Numbered from the stretch's first letter, positions 1 to 9,287 are shown. The stretch: DNA of 64,000 bases from Paraburkholderia ginsengisoli NBRC 100965 (GCF_000739735.1 NZ_BBJF01000011.1:269602-333601), one strand, 5' to 3'. Program-made: numbers and translations. The notes: generated from the sequence alone by a model not told the origin.

Positions 1-527
1 CAGTCGATCCCGGCCTTCACGCCCGCGTCGCGCAGCGTGAAGTTCTTGTCGAGATCGTTGCTGCCGAACAGGATCGCCGCCGGGCTCGCGCCGAGCGCGC
101 CGCCGAGCGCGCGCACCGTCACCTGATTCAAGTCCTTGTCGTACACGTAGAGCTTGTCGCCGTCCGCCTGCAATAGTTGCGCATAGGGCTTCTCGTATTG
201 CCAGATGAACTTGCCCGGACGCGCGAACGTAAAGGTGCCGCTCGACGTGCCGGTCTTGCCCGCGCCGCCGGTGGACAGCGCGCCGCTCGCGCCCTGGGCC
301 TTGCTCGGCGCGCGGACTTCCTGCTGAACGAAGGTGCCGCGCGCCGAATGCACTTGCGCGACGAACGCCTTCAGTTGCTCGGTGCCGCTCGCGAACGCGT
401 GCGTCGCGACGAGCATCGACGCGCCGATCGCCACACTGCCGACGCTACGCACGACGGTCCGCGCGAGTTGGCCGAAGCGGCTGGCTTGAGCACTCTGTCG
501 AGCGCGCTGCTGCGCGAATAGCTGCAT
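1..527 (-). CDS. lolA: Outer-membrane lipoprotein carrier protein LolA (3' end outside window)
   Basis: LolA is the periplasmic chaperone that takes lipoproteins from the LolCDE ABC transporter and hands them to LolB at the outer membrane. About 175 residues are visible, and the C-terminus runs off the left edge. The N-terminus has a basic start, then a hydrophobic stretch ending in THAFA that looks like a cleavable signal peptide. It is followed by the family pattern of a helical segment (LKAFVAQVHSARGTFVQQEV) and a strand-rich part containing RPGKFIWQYEKPY and ADGDKLYVYDKDLNQVT, both typical of LolA. The ATG at 527-525 is preceded by GGGAG on the minus strand. It lies just downstream of ftsK, the usual ftsK-lolA order in Burkholderiales. 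A serine/glycine-rich insertion (GALSTGGAGKTGTSSG) sits between the first helix and the RPGKF strand and is longer than I expect for enteric LolA. Confidence 0.93.
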   Translation of the reverse strand, partial: MQLFAQQRARQSAQASRFGQLARTVVRSVGSVAIGASMLVATHAFASGTEQLKAFVAQVHSARGTFVQQEVRAPSKAQGASGALSTGGAGKTGTSSGTFTFARPGKFIWQYEKPYAQLLQADGDKLYVYDKDLNQVTVRALGGALGASPAAILFGSNDLDKNFTLRDAGVKAGID

Positions 528-639
528 GTGTTTTTCTCCCTTGATTGAATTCGATGGGCGCGGCGGCCGATGCGCAGACGGCGCCCAGGACCGCGCGCCG
601 GATAGCGACCGCGCCTCGTGGCGCGACGAACGCGACGGC

Positions 640-2949
640 TTACTCCGCTTCCCGCGCCGGCGCGAGAATCTCGCGATTCCCGTTCGACGACATCGCCGAC
701 ACCACGCCCGAGTTCTCCATCTGCTCGAGCAAACGCGCGGCCCGGTTATAGCCGATGCGCAAATGCCGCTGCACCAGCGAGATCGACGCGCGGCGGTTCT
801 TCAGCACCACGTCGACCGCCTGGTCGTACAGCGGGTCCGACTCGCCGTCGGCCGATCCGGTTCCCCCCGCCGAGCCTTCGTCGCCCTCGCCGGTCACGCC
901 GCCTTCGAGGATGCCCTCGATGTAGTTCGGCTCGCCCTGCTCCTTGAGTTTGTCGACGACGCGATGCACCTCTTCGTCCGACACGAACGCGCCGTGCACC
1001 CGCACCGGCAAGCCGCTGCCAGGCGGCAGATAGAGCATGTCGCCCATGCCGAGCAGCGATTCCGCGCCCTGCTGGTCGAGAATCGTGCGCGAGTCGATCT
1101 TCGACGACACCTGGAAGGCCATCCGCGTCGGCACGTTGGCCTTGATCAGGCCGGTGATCACGTCCACCGACGGACGCTGAGTCGCGAGAATCAGATGGAT
1201 GCCGGCCGCGCGCGCCTTCTGCGCGATCCGCGCGATCAGCTCTTCGACTTTCTTGCCGACTACCATCATCAGGTCGGCCAGCTCGTCGATCACGACGACG
1301 ATGTTCGGCAGACGCGTGAGCGGCTCCGGCTCATCCGGCGTGAGGCTGAACGGATTCGGCAGCTTCTCTTCGCGCTTGGCCGCTTCGTCGATCTTGTTGT
1401 TGTAGCCGGCGAGATTGCGCACGCCGAGCTTGCTCATCAGCTTGTAGCGGCGCTCCATTTCGGCGACCGCCCAGTTCAGCGCGTGGCCCGCCTGGCGCAT
1501 GTCCGTGACGACCGGACACAGCAGATGCGGAATGCCTTCATAGACGCTCATTTCGAGCATCTTCGGATCGATCAGGATCATGCGGACCTGCTCGGCGCTC
1601 GCCTTGTAGAGCAGCGACAGGATCATCGCGTTGATGCCGACCGACTTGCCCGAACCGGTCGTACCCGCGACCAGCAAGTGAGGCATCTTCGCGAGGTCGG
1701 CGCACACCGGCTTGCCGCCGATATCCTTGCCCAGACCCATGGTCAGCGGCGACGCGGCGTCCGCATAGACCGCCGAGCCGAGAATCTCCGACAGGCTCAC
1801 CGTCTGGCGGCGCTGGTTCGGCAACTCCAGCGCCATGAAATTCTTGCCCGGAATCGTTTCGACCACGCGGATCGACACGAGCGACAGCGAACGCGCGAGG
1901 TCCTTCGCCAGATTGACGATCTGGCTGCCCTTCACGCCCGTGGCCGGCTCGATTTCATAGCGCGTGACGACCGGCCCCGGATAAGCCGCGACCACGCTCA
2001 CTTCGACGCCGAAGTCCTTGAGCTTTTTCTCGATCAGGCGCGACGTGAATTCAAGCGTATCGGCGGAGATGGATTCCTGCGCGGCGGGCGCGGGGTCGAG
2101 CAAAGAGATGGGCGGCAACGTGGAGTCGCCGGGCAGGTCGGTGAAGAGCGGCACTTGCCGTTCCTTCTCGACGCGCTCCGATTTGGCCGGCGTGACGACC
2201 GGCGGCACGATCATCACCGGCTCGTGTTCCTCGATCCGCACGCGGCCTTTCTCGACCTTGCCTTCGCGCTTGACCGCCGCCGCTTCGCCGAGCTTGCGGT
2301 CGCGGCCGGCCTCGCGGCGCAGCTTCGCGAACGTCACCGCGGAAATGATCGACTCGCCGACCTTCTCCGACACCGACAGCCACGAAAACCGGAAGTACAG
2401 CGACAAGCCGATCGCAAGCGCGATCAGCAGCGCGAGCGTGCCGCCCGTGAAGCCCAGCGCATGCGACACGCCGCGCGCGACCGCCTCGCCGACCACCCCG
2501 CCCGGCGCGCGCGGCAACTGCACCTTGAGCGACCACATGCGCAGCGCCTCGATGCCGTTGCACGTGAGCAGCACGAGCATGAACGCGAACGCGTCCGCGA
2601 GCCAGCTCACGCCGCGCGGCTCGTCGTCCTCCCCGTCTTCGTGTCGGGTGATGCGCTTGTAGTTGCGGGAAATGTGGCGGCCGAGCAGCACGATCCACCA
2701 GTACGCGGACAGCCCGAACAGCAGCAGCAGGATGTCCGAAGTCCACGCGCCGACGCGGCCCGCCCAGTTGGAAATATGGTCTACCTGCGCGGCATGGGTC
2801 CAGCTCGGGTCGTGTCTGCTGTAGCTGACGAGCGCCATGAGCAGGAATACGCCGAGCGCCACCTGCAGGATCCAGCGGATTTCGGTGAAAAGGCGCGACA
2901 TGCGGTGCGGCAACGCCTGCGCGCTCGCGGAATAGGGAGCTTTTGCCAT
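640..2949 (-). CDS. ftsK: DNA translocase FtsK
   Basis: Septum-anchored hexameric motor that pumps chromosome termini into daughter cells and activates XerCD at dif. About 769 aa. Four hydrophobic segments lie in roughly the first 190 residues, then a short linker, then the RecA-like motor with Walker A GTTGSGKS (residues about 429-436) and Walker B VVVIDELADLM (about 550-560). The C-terminal winged-helix gamma domain ends with SGVVSAMSSNGNREILAP, the part that reads KOPS sites. The linker is short compared with E. coli FtsK, so this is the SpoIIIE-sized form. The frame stays open upstream to 3156, but that extension is arginine-rich without family similarity. I therefore start at ATG 2949 (MAKAPYSASAQ). 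It probably shares a leftward transcript with lolA, and trxB is divergent. Confidence 0.96.
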   Translation of the reverse strand: MAKAPYSASAQALPHRMSRLFTEIRWILQVALGVFLLMALVSYSRHDPSWTHAAQVDHISNWAGRVGAWTSDILLLLFGLSAYWWIVLLGRHISRNYKRITRHEDGEDDEPRGVSWLADAFAFMLVLLTCNGIEALRMWSLKVQLPRAPGGVVGEAVARGVSHALGFTGGTLALLIALAIGLSLYFRFSWLSVSEKVGESIISAVTFAKLRREAGRDRKLGEAAAVKREGKVEKGRVRIEEHEPVMIVPPVVTPAKSERVEKERQVPLFTDLPGDSTLPPISLLDPAPAAQESISADTLEFTSRLIEKKLKDFGVEVSVVAAYPGPVVTRYEIEPATGVKGSQIVNLAKDLARSLSLVSIRVVETIPGKNFMALELPNQRRQTVSLSEILGSAVYADAASPLTMGLGKDIGGKPVCADLAKMPHLLVAGTTGSGKSVGINAMILSLLYKASAEQVRMILIDPKMLEMSVYEGIPHLLCPVVTDMRQAGHALNWAVAEMERRYKLMSKLGVRNLAGYNNKIDEAAKREEKLPNPFSLTPDEPEPLTRLPNIVVVIDELADLMMVVGKKVEELIARIAQKARAAGIHLILATQRPSVDVITGLIKANVPTRMAFQVSSKIDSRTILDQQGAESLLGMGDMLYLPPGSGLPVRVHGAFVSDEEVHRVVDKLKEQGEPNYIEGILEGGVTGEGDEGSAGGTGSADGESDPLYDQAVDVVLKNRRASISLVQRHLRIGYNRAARLLEQMENSGVVSAMSSNGNREILAPAREAE

Positions 2950-3297
2950 TGATCCTGTTGCGTGGGTAGCCGGTTGCCGACCGGAACGCGGCCAGAGCCT
3001 CGCCCAGCGTGGCTTCGGGTCCGATCCCGGCGACCGGCAACTTCGATCGGGCCTATTGTAAACGCAGTGCCCCGCGCAAGGCTGTAAATGACGGTAACTT
3101 GGCCGATTGGCCACAGAGCGGCGGTCCCGGCGGCGTCCCGCGAGCGCGCGCCGCACACCTATCGCGGCGATCGGAAAGCTTCATGGAGCAGCCGCGCGCC
3201 CCGCCCTTTATAATGCCGGACTGGCACCCATCTACAGTTTCAGCTTAAGTCGCACGGCCTCGCATGGGCGAGCCCGGCGCCGTATAAGGATTCAATC
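2950..3297. promoter_or_regulatory. Divergent ftsK / trxB intergenic region
   Basis: No gene is seen in these 348 bases. On the plus strand a TATAAT at 3209-3214 is a good -10 candidate for trxB, though no convincing -35 stands at the right distance. On the minus strand a TACAAT at 3060-3055 could serve ftsK, also without a clear -35. Both are inferred from sequence only. Confidence 0.4.
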
Positions 3298-4299
3298 ATG
3301 CCCGCAACTTCAACGAAACACGCCAAGGTTCTGATTCTCGGTTCCGGTCCCGCCGGCTACACGGCAGCGGTCTACGCGGCGCGCGCCAATCTGCAGCCGG
3401 TGCTCGTCACGGGTCTCGCCCAAGGCGGCCAACTGATGACCACGACCGACGTCGAGAACTGGCCCGCCGACGCCAACGGCGTGCAAGGACCGGAACTGAT
3501 GGCGCGCTTCCTGGAGCACGCCGAGCGCTTCAACACCGAAATCATCTTCGACCACATCCACACGGCCAAGCTGGATGAGAAGCCGATTCGCCTGATCGGC
3601 GATTCGGGCGAATACACCTGCGACTCGCTGATCATCTCGACTGGCGCATCGGCGCAATACCTCGGCCTGCCGTCCGAAGAAGCATTCATGGGCAAAGGCG
3701 TGTCGGCCTGCGCGACCTGCGACGGCTTCTTCTACAAGCAGCAGCACGTGGCCGTGATCGGCGGCGGCAATACCGCGGTCGAAGAAGCGCTGTACCTGTC
3801 GGGCATCGCGAAGAAAGTGACCGTGATCCATCGCCGCGACAAGTTCCGCGCGGAGCCGATCCTGATCGACCGTCTGCTCGCGAAGGAAAAGGAAGGCCTC
3901 GTCGAGATCAAGTGGAACCACACGCTCGACGAAGTGACCGGCGATCAATCCGGCGTGACCGGCCTGCGCGTCAAGCACACGCAGACCGGCGAAACCACCG
4001 ACATCGCGTTGCAGGGCCTGTTCGTCGCGATCGGCCACAAGCCGAACACGGATATTTTTGCGGGTCAACTGGAGATGAAGAACGGCTACATCATCACCAA
4101 GGGCGGCCTGAACGGCTTCGCGACCGCCACCAGCGTGCCGGGCGTGTTCGCCGCGGGCGACGTGCAGGACCACGTGTACCGTCAGGCGATCACCAGCGCG
4201 GGCACCGGCTGTATGGCCGCCCTGGACGCGCAGCGCTATCTGGAAACCATCAACGAGATGGCCGGCGAGCATGCGATGAGCCAGGAAGCCGAGCGTTGA
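3298..4299 (+). CDS. trxB: Thioredoxin-disulfide reductase
   Basis: NADPH-dependent flavoenzyme that reduces thioredoxin in the cytoplasm; 333 aa, close to the family length plus a short C-terminal tail. The N-terminal FAD-binding motif is GSGPAGYTAAVYAARA. The redox-active CATC lies at residues about 138-141. The NADPH-binding GGGNTAVEEALYLS is in the middle. The C-terminal FAD-contacting AAGDVQDHVYRQAITSAGTG is conserved. The ATG at 3298 follows a short leader, and a hairpin-plus-U-run terminator lies at 4376-4408. It stands alone as a transcription unit facing away from ftsK, the usual arrangement in Burkholderia and relatives. Confidence 0.97.
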   Translation: MPATSTKHAKVLILGSGPAGYTAAVYAARANLQPVLVTGLAQGGQLMTTTDVENWPADANGVQGPELMARFLEHAERFNTEIIFDHIHTAKLDEKPIRLIGDSGEYTCDSLIISTGASAQYLGLPSEEAFMGKGVSACATCDGFFYKQQHVAVIGGGNTAVEEALYLSGIAKKVTVIHRRDKFRAEPILIDRLLAKEKEGLVEIKWNHTLDEVTGDQSGVTGLRVKHTQTGETTDIALQGLFVAIGHKPNTDIFAGQLEMKNGYIITKGGLNGFATATSVPGVFAAGDVQDHVYRQAITSAGTGCMAALDAQRYLETINEMAGEHAMSQEAER

Positions 4300-4694
4300 T
4301 CGGCGGCGCTGGACGGCGACGTTTGGCGCGACGGTAAAATGGCGGCTGGGTTTGACCCGGCCGCTTGCTTGAGAGAAGGCCGCGGCTGAAAAGCCGGCGG
4401 CCTTTTTTGTGTTCCGGCGCGGGAGGTTGCGTTGCGGGTTGCCTTTGCGCGGTTGCCTTTACGCGGTTGCCTTGTAGTCGCGCCACGCGTCTTTGCATCA
4501 CGCCCTGCGCAGCGTTTGCGCTGCACGTGTTTTGCATTGGCCGTGTTTGCGTTGCGCATTTGACGCCCACTTGCAACGCATCCGCCGCTCACTCGCTGCC
4601 GCGCACACCACCGCACCGTCAACCTCACTGCCCGTTTCGAAGCCGCTAAAAAACCGTCGCGCGACCGACCCACATTTCTGCGTGTACTACCGAT
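4300..4694. other. Intergenic region with terminator and a short 14-bp tandem repeat
   Basis: This 395-base gap holds the trxB terminator and then a C/T-rich stretch. Within it the unit GCCTTTRCGCGGTT is repeated in tandem at 4441-4454 and 4455-4468, with a partial third copy up to 4473 and a degenerate copy before it. I see no convincing small gene. The promoter of the Smr-domain gene must lie in its right half, but no clear boxes are visible. Confidence 0.45.
4376..4408 (+). terminator. Rho-independent terminator of trxB
   Basis: A GC-rich stem (GGCCGCGGCT / AGCCGGCGGCC with a one-base bulge) with a GAAA loop is followed by six T. It lies 77 bases after the trxB stop. Confidence 0.75.
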
Positions 4695-5459
4695 ATGCCG
4701 AAGAATCAGCCCCATCCCAGCGAACCGAAACGCGCACGCGCCGTCGCCAAGGCCGCCTCCGCGCCCGAACCGGCCGCGGCCGCCGTCAAACCGAAGCTCG
4801 ATCCCGCAGCCGGTCTCGCCGGTCTCGGCGCGTTGCGCGACGCGTTGAAGGTCGATACGCAACGCCGCGAGCGGGAACGCGCCGCGGCGGCCGCCGCGCA
4901 GCGCGAAGCCTCGGCGGACGCCGACCTGTTTCGCCGCGAGATCGGCTCGGTCGCACCACTCGCGGTGCCGCCGCGCGCCACCTTGCCGCGCAATCCCCCA
5001 CCGCCGCTGCCGGTGCAAACGCTGCTCGACGAAGAAGCCGTGCTGCACGAAGCGATCTCCGACGAGTTCGACCCCGAGGTGCTGCTCGAAACCGATGAAA
5101 CGCTGTCCTACTGCCGCCCCGGCGTGAGCCGGGAAGTCGTGCGCAAACTGCGGCGCGGCGACTGGATCGTGCAGTCGCAAATCGACCTGCACGGGATGCG
5201 CCGCGACGAAGCGCGCGAGGCGCTCGCCGAGTTCATCCGCGAATCGGTGAAGCGCGGGCTGCGCTGTTTGCGCGTGATCCACGGCAAGGGCTTGGGATCG
5301 ATCGGCAAGGAACCGGTGCTGAAGGGCAAAGTGCGCGCGTGGCTGGTGCAGAAGTCCGAGGTCATCGCGTTCTGTCAGGCGCGTCCGCACGACGGCGGCG
5401 CCGGCGCGGTGGTCGTGCTGCTGCAGCCGGGCGCGGTGCCGCCTTCCGCCAAGCCTTGA
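4695..5459 (+). CDS. Smr-domain protein (MutS2 C-terminal-type nuclease domain)
   Basis: 254 aa. The first 140 or so residues are a charged, alanine/arginine-rich, probably disordered region with a helical KxxxRRERERAAAAAA segment. The C-terminal third is a stand-alone Smr domain with the QIDLHGM motif near residue 162 and the HGKG motif near residue 196, ending GAGAVVVLLQ. Smr domains of this kind are nicking endonucleases or RNA-binding/cleaving modules linked to DNA recombination control or ribosome rescue. For this free-standing proteobacterial form (compare E. coli SmrA/SmrB) the exact substrate cannot be told from sequence. No strong Shine-Dalgarno precedes ATG 4695. A GTG-started membrane protein gene follows 10 bases downstream, so the two are probably co-transcribed. 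Confidence 0.9.
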   Translation: MPKNQPHPSEPKRARAVAKAASAPEPAAAAVKPKLDPAAGLAGLGALRDALKVDTQRRERERAAAAAAQREASADADLFRREIGSVAPLAVPPRATLPRNPPPPLPVQTLLDEEAVLHEAISDEFDPEVLLETDETLSYCRPGVSREVVRKLRRGDWIVQSQIDLHGMRRDEAREALAEFIRESVKRGLRCLRVIHGKGLGSIGKEPVLKGKVRAWLVQKSEVIAFCQARPHDGGAGAVVVLLQPGAVPPSAKP

Positions 5460-5469
5460 CGGAGTCACC

Positions 5470-6093
5470 GTGATCCATCCAAGGCTGACGCTTGCGCTGA
5501 CCATCATGGAAGCGCTGGCGATTTTCGCGTACGCCATTTCCGGCTTCATCGAAGCCCGCAGCCGCCGGCTCGACGCGGTGGGCACCTTTCTCGTGGCGAT
5601 CGCCACGGCCTTCGGCGGCGGCACGCTGCGCGACGTGCTGCTGGAGCGGCGGCCGTTCTATTGGGTCGAGCATCAGGGCTATCTGATCGCGATCTTCGTG
5701 ATGTCGCTGTTCGCGCCGACGCTGCTGAAGATGACCTCGCGCCTGCTCTCCGAGCGGGTACTGCTGGTGGCCGACGCGGTGGGCCTCGGCCTCTTCAGCA
5801 TAGCGGGCACGTCGATCGCGCACGACGCGCAGATGCCGTGGTTCACGTCGGTGATGATGGGCGTGTTGACCGGTGTGTTCGGCGGCGTGATCCGCGACGT
5901 GCTGTGCAACGAGGTACCGCTGATCCTGCGCGACTCGCGGCCTTACGCGACCTGCGCGTTCGTCGGCTGCTGGCTGTACGTGCTGCTCGACTACGTGAAT
6001 TTCGACACCGTGTATAGCGTGCTGATCGCGACCGCGTTTATCCTGCTGGCACGGCTGGTGACGTTCCGGTTCGACGTGCGTCTGCCGCATTGA
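5470..6093 (+). CDS. TRIC/UPF0126-family membrane channel (YadS/YicG-like)
   Basis: 207 aa, almost entirely hydrophobic with about seven membrane segments. The protein is an internal repeat: each half carries the family signature glycine-rich loop followed by RD, seen as FGGGTLRDVLLERRP near residue 36 and FGGVIRDVLCNEVP near residue 136. Bacterial members are described as trimeric intracellular cation-type channels, and some E. coli homologues are implicated in glycine transport. The substrate here is not known. I accept the GTG start at 5470 because GGAG stands six bases before it; the next in-frame ATG (MEALAIF) would cut into the first helix. Confidence 0.88.
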   Translation: MIHPRLTLALTIMEALAIFAYAISGFIEARSRRLDAVGTFLVAIATAFGGGTLRDVLLERRPFYWVEHQGYLIAIFVMSLFAPTLLKMTSRLLSERVLLVADAVGLGLFSIAGTSIAHDAQMPWFTSVMMGVLTGVFGGVIRDVLCNEVPLILRDSRPYATCAFVGCWLYVLLDYVNFDTVYSVLIATAFILLARLVTFRFDVRLPH

Positions 6094-6264
6094 GCGCGCG
6101 CGCCGTCCGCACTTCAGCGCGTCGGCGACGTTCGCGGCAAGCGGCACGCAGTAAGCGGCGGACATGACTGTCGATTTTCACCGCCGCCGTTCGTCGTGAG
6201 ATAAACGGCCCCCGCGGCCGTCGTTGCGCCACGCGCGCCCCCGCAACCGCCCTAGGTGACCACG

Positions 6265-6924
6265 ATGACCCCGAAGCTCTATGCCCACCCGTTCTCGTCG
6301 TACTGCCAGAAGGTCCTGACCGCGCTCTACGAAAACGGCACGCCGTTCGAGCTGCGCCTGCTGGCGCACGACGACCCGCACGTCATGGCGGAATTCGCCG
6401 CGCTCTGGCCGATCAAGCGTTTTCCGGTGCTGGTCGACGGAGACCGGACCGTGGTCGAGGCGAGCATCATCATCGAATATCTCGGTCTTTATCATCCGGG
6501 GCCGACAGCGCTGTTACCCGCCGACGCCCGCGCCGCACTGGAAGTGCGCAGCATGGACCGCTTCTTCGACAACTACGTGTCGACGCCGCAGCAGAAGATC
6601 GTCTACGACAGCATGCGCCCCGAGGCGGAGCGCGATCCGCAGGCGGTCGCCAACGCGCGCGCGATGCTCGACACCGCGTACGGCTGGCTCGACCAGGTGA
6701 TGGCCGGGCGCGAATGGGCCGCCGGCGACATCTTCAGCCTGGCCGACTGCGGCGCCGCGCCGTTCCTCTTCTACGCCGACTGGACCCATCCGATCGGCCC
6801 GGCCTTCGCAAACGTGCGGGCGTACCGTCAGCGATTGCTGGCGCGGCCGTCGTTCGCGCGCGCGGTCGACGAAGCGCGGCCGTATCGACCGCTGTTTCCG
6901 CTCGGCGCGCCGGACCGCGACTGA
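6265..6924 (+). CDS. Glutathione S-transferase family protein
   Basis: 219 aa from the ATG at 6265, which is set by AGGTG seven bases upstream; an in-frame GTG nine bases earlier overlaps that ribosome site and is unlikely. The N-terminal thioredoxin-like domain (KLYAHPFSSYCQKVLTALYE, then the cis-proline region FPVLVDGDRTVVEASIIIEY) is typical of cytosolic GSTs. It is followed by an all-helical C-terminal domain with WAAGDIFSLADCGAAPFL, the conserved hydrophobic staple and capping-box region. Substrate is unknown. It stands between the TRIC-like gene and a LysR regulator, about 170 and 115 bases away, so it may be a separate unit; nothing in the context names its role. Confidence 0.9.
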   Translation: MTPKLYAHPFSSYCQKVLTALYENGTPFELRLLAHDDPHVMAEFAALWPIKRFPVLVDGDRTVVEASIIIEYLGLYHPGPTALLPADARAALEVRSMDRFFDNYVSTPQQKIVYDSMRPEAERDPQAVANARAMLDTAYGWLDQVMAGREWAAGDIFSLADCGAAPFLFYADWTHPIGPAFANVRAYRQRLLARPSFARAVDEARPYRPLFPLGAPDRD

Positions 6925-7038
6925 GCAGCGCTCATCGGCGAGCCGCCGCGCCGACTCCACCCTTTCGCGACAACATGATTTCCACCCGGTAAACTTCCAC
7001 CCGAAAGCCACTTCCGGCCGTCACTCATAAGGCACACC

Positions 7039-7956
7039 ATGGACCGTTTCGAAGCGATGGAGATATTTACGCGTGTGGTCGAGGCGAACAGCTTCACCAA
7101 AGTATCCGAATCGCTCGACCTGCCCCGCGCCAAAGTCAGCCGCACGATCCAGGCGCTTGAGGAACACGTCGGCGTGCGTCTGCTGAACCGCTCGACGCGC
7201 CAGGTGAGCGTGACCGAAGACGGCGCGTCGTTCTACGAGCGCTGCGTGCAGATTCTCGCCGAAGTCGCCGACGCCGAATCGTCGCTGTCGAACAAGCGCG
7301 AGAGTCCGGCCGGCACGATCCGCGTCGATACGTCCGGCACGCTTGCCCGCGCGCTGCTGCTGCCCGCGCTCGACGATTTCTACCGGCAATACCCGCAGAT
7401 CGACGTGCGTCTCGGCCTCGCGGATCGCAACATCGATCTGATCCAGGATGGTGTGGATTGTGTGATCCGCATGGGCACGCCGGAGGAGTCGAGCCTCGTC
7501 GCGAAACGCATCGGCGAAGCGCGCATCGTTACGTGCGCGTCCCCCGCGTATCTGCAGAAATACGGCACGCCGACCACGCTCGAAGAACTCGCGCAGCATC
7601 GCGCCGTCAACTACGTGTCGGCGCGTACCGGCCGCACCTTCCCGTTCGAATACGAAGTGGACGGCGAGATCGCGAAAGTAGCGATGAAAAGCGTGCTCGC
7701 CGTGAACGACGGGTCGGTATACATCGGCGCGGGCGCGCTCGGCCACGGGATCATCCAGCCGTCGCGCTTCATGGTCGCCGAGCTGATCGAACAAGGCGCG
7801 CTGAAGGAAATCCTCACGAACTACACGAGCCCCGGCACGCCGCTGTCGATCCTATACGCGCATCGCCGCAATCTGAGTTCGCGGCTGCGCGCGTTCATCG
7901 ACTGGGTGAGCGAGCTGACGCACAACAATCCGGATCTGCGCATTCCGGACGCGTAA
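7039..7956 (+). CDS. LysR-family transcriptional regulator
   Basis: 305 aa. The N-terminal winged helix-turn-helix (MEIFTRVVEANSFTKVSESL through RLLNRSTRQVSVTEDG) is the LTTR DNA-binding domain. Residues from about 90 to 295 are the periplasmic-binding-like effector domain, with LRVDTSGTLARALLLPALDDF-type and DGVDCVIRMG segments typical of the large CrgA-like/YhjC-like LTTR group. The target is unknown. It does not face a divergent gene, which is unusual for a LysR regulator, so neither the GST gene upstream nor the transporter downstream can be assigned to it by position. Transcription ends at the strong bidirectional hairpin at 7984-8022. Confidence 0.93.
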   Translation: MDRFEAMEIFTRVVEANSFTKVSESLDLPRAKVSRTIQALEEHVGVRLLNRSTRQVSVTEDGASFYERCVQILAEVADAESSLSNKRESPAGTIRVDTSGTLARALLLPALDDFYRQYPQIDVRLGLADRNIDLIQDGVDCVIRMGTPEESSLVAKRIGEARIVTCASPAYLQKYGTPTTLEELAQHRAVNYVSARTGRTFPFEYEVDGEIAKVAMKSVLAVNDGSVYIGAGALGHGIIQPSRFMVAELIEQGALKEILTNYTSPGTPLSILYAHRRNLSSRLRAFIDWVSELTHNNPDLRIPDA

Positions 7957-7983
7957 GGCCGCCAATACGCGGGCGTCAAGACA

Positions 7984-8022
7984 AAGCCCCATGCGTTGCG
8001 AAACAACGCATGGGGCTTTTTT
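7984..8022. terminator. Bidirectional terminator between LysR gene and gtsD
   Basis: A near-perfect hairpin with a 13-bp GC-rich stem (GCCCCATGCGTTG / CAACGCATGGGGC) and a CGAAA loop is flanked by A on the left and six T on the right. It can stop the rightward LysR transcript and, less strongly, the leftward gts transcript. Confidence 0.88.
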
Positions 8023-8061
8023 ACTGAAGCATCAAACCGCCAACTGGCGCAACGCTCGCGC

Positions 8062-9177
8062 TCAGGCAATCCGTTCTTCGTTGCTCGGATCGAACAGCAC
8101 CGCCTTCGACGTATCGAACAGCAGCGTCGTGTTCGTCAGCGGCTGCGGATTCGACGCCGGGTGCACGCGGCTCACGATGCGCTTGCCGTTGACCTGCGCG
8201 AACACCAGCGTGTCCGGGCCGGTCGGCTCGATCACGTCGACCTTCACTTCGATCGGCTGCAGTTGCGCGTTGTCGCCATGCGCGCCGCGCGCGTCGGTGA
8301 TGCGCTCCGGGCGCAAGCCGAGAATCACTTCGCGACCGACGTGCGACTTCACCTTCGCCGAGTCGAACGGCAGGTTCAGCACCTTGCGCGCGACGCCCGT
8401 GTCCAGTTCGAGGCCGACGCCCGCGCCCTGCTCGACCAGTTTGCCCTGGATGAAGTTCATCGGCGGCGCGCCGATGAAGCCGGCCACGAACAGGTTCGAC
8501 GGCGAGTCGTAGATTTCCTGCGGCGCGCCGAACTGCTGGACGATACCGTCCTTCATCACCGCGATGCGATCGCCGAGCGTCATCGCTTCGATCTGATCGT
8601 GCGTCACGTAGACGATCGTCGTGCCGAGGCGTTGATGCAGCAGCTTGATTTCCGAACGCATCTCGATACGCAGCTTCGCGTCGAGGTTCGACAGCGGTTC
8701 GTCGAACAGGAACATCACCGGGTCGCGCGCCAATGCACGGCCCATTGCCACGCGCTGGCGCTGGCCGCCGGACAGTTGCCCCGGCTTGCGGTCGAGCAGG
8801 TGCGTGATCTGCAGCGTGTTCGACACGCGATCGACGATCTGCGCCTGCTCCTGCTTCGGCACCTTGCGGATATTCAGGCCGAACGAGATGTTCTCGCGCA
8901 CCGTCATCGACGGATACAGCGCGTACGACTGGAACACCATCGCGATGTCGCGATCTTTCGGCGACAGGTTGTTCACCGTCTTGCCGTCGATCTGGATCTC
9001 GCCCTTGGTCACGGTTTCGAGGCCGGCGATCATGTTGAGCAGCGTCGACTTACCGCAGCCCGAGCCGCCGACCAGAATCAGGAACTGGCCGTCTTCGATG
9101 TCGATGTTGACACCCTTCAGAACCGGCACCCCGTTCGGGTAGGTCTTGTACACGTCACGGATGGAAAGGCTTGCCAT
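8062..9177 (-). CDS. gtsD: Sugar ABC transporter ATP-binding protein (MalK/UgpC type)
   Basis: 371 aa, the ATPase subunit of a CUT1-type carbohydrate importer. Walker A GGSGCGKSTLLNMIAG is near residue 37. The Q-loop region VFQSYALYPSMTVREN, the ABC signature LSGGQRQRVAMGRAL and Walker B VMFLFDEPLSNLD followed by the switch region THDQIEAMTL are all present. The C-terminal part is the MalK-type OB-fold regulatory domain. It is the last gene of a leftward gtsABCD operon beside zwf-pgl-glk, so glucose (possibly also mannose) is the probable substrate. Without that context it would be annotated as UgpC. The ATG at 9177 begins MASLSIRDVYKTYPNG. Confidence 0.93.
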   Translation of the reverse strand: MASLSIRDVYKTYPNGVPVLKGVNIDIEDGQFLILVGGSGCGKSTLLNMIAGLETVTKGEIQIDGKTVNNLSPKDRDIAMVFQSYALYPSMTVRENISFGLNIRKVPKQEQAQIVDRVSNTLQITHLLDRKPGQLSGGQRQRVAMGRALARDPVMFLFDEPLSNLDAKLRIEMRSEIKLLHQRLGTTIVYVTHDQIEAMTLGDRIAVMKDGIVQQFGAPQEIYDSPSNLFVAGFIGAPPMNFIQGKLVEQGAGVGLELDTGVARKVLNLPFDSAKVKSHVGREVILGLRPERITDARGAHGDNAQLQPIEVKVDVIEPTGPDTLVFAQVNGKRIVSRVHPASNPQPLTNTTLLFDTSKAVLFDPSNEERIA

Positions 9178-9287
9178 GCTGTGAATCCTCTTGTCTCTGT
9201 ACTGCCTGAAAACGTCTTGTCGGGTGACGGCGGCGCCAGTTTATTGAAGCGCCGCCGCGCTCGGATGGTTTGGCTCGCAGCCCGGGT

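Noticed and set aside
526..2952. Open frame of about 800 codons on the plus strand opposite ftsK
   Set aside because: Arginine-, histidine- and aspartate-rich translation with no family features; mirrors the codon bias of ftsK on the other strand.
2950..3156. N-terminal extension of ftsK
   Set aside because: In-frame but arginine/serine-rich and without ribosome site; family alignment begins at MAKAPYS.
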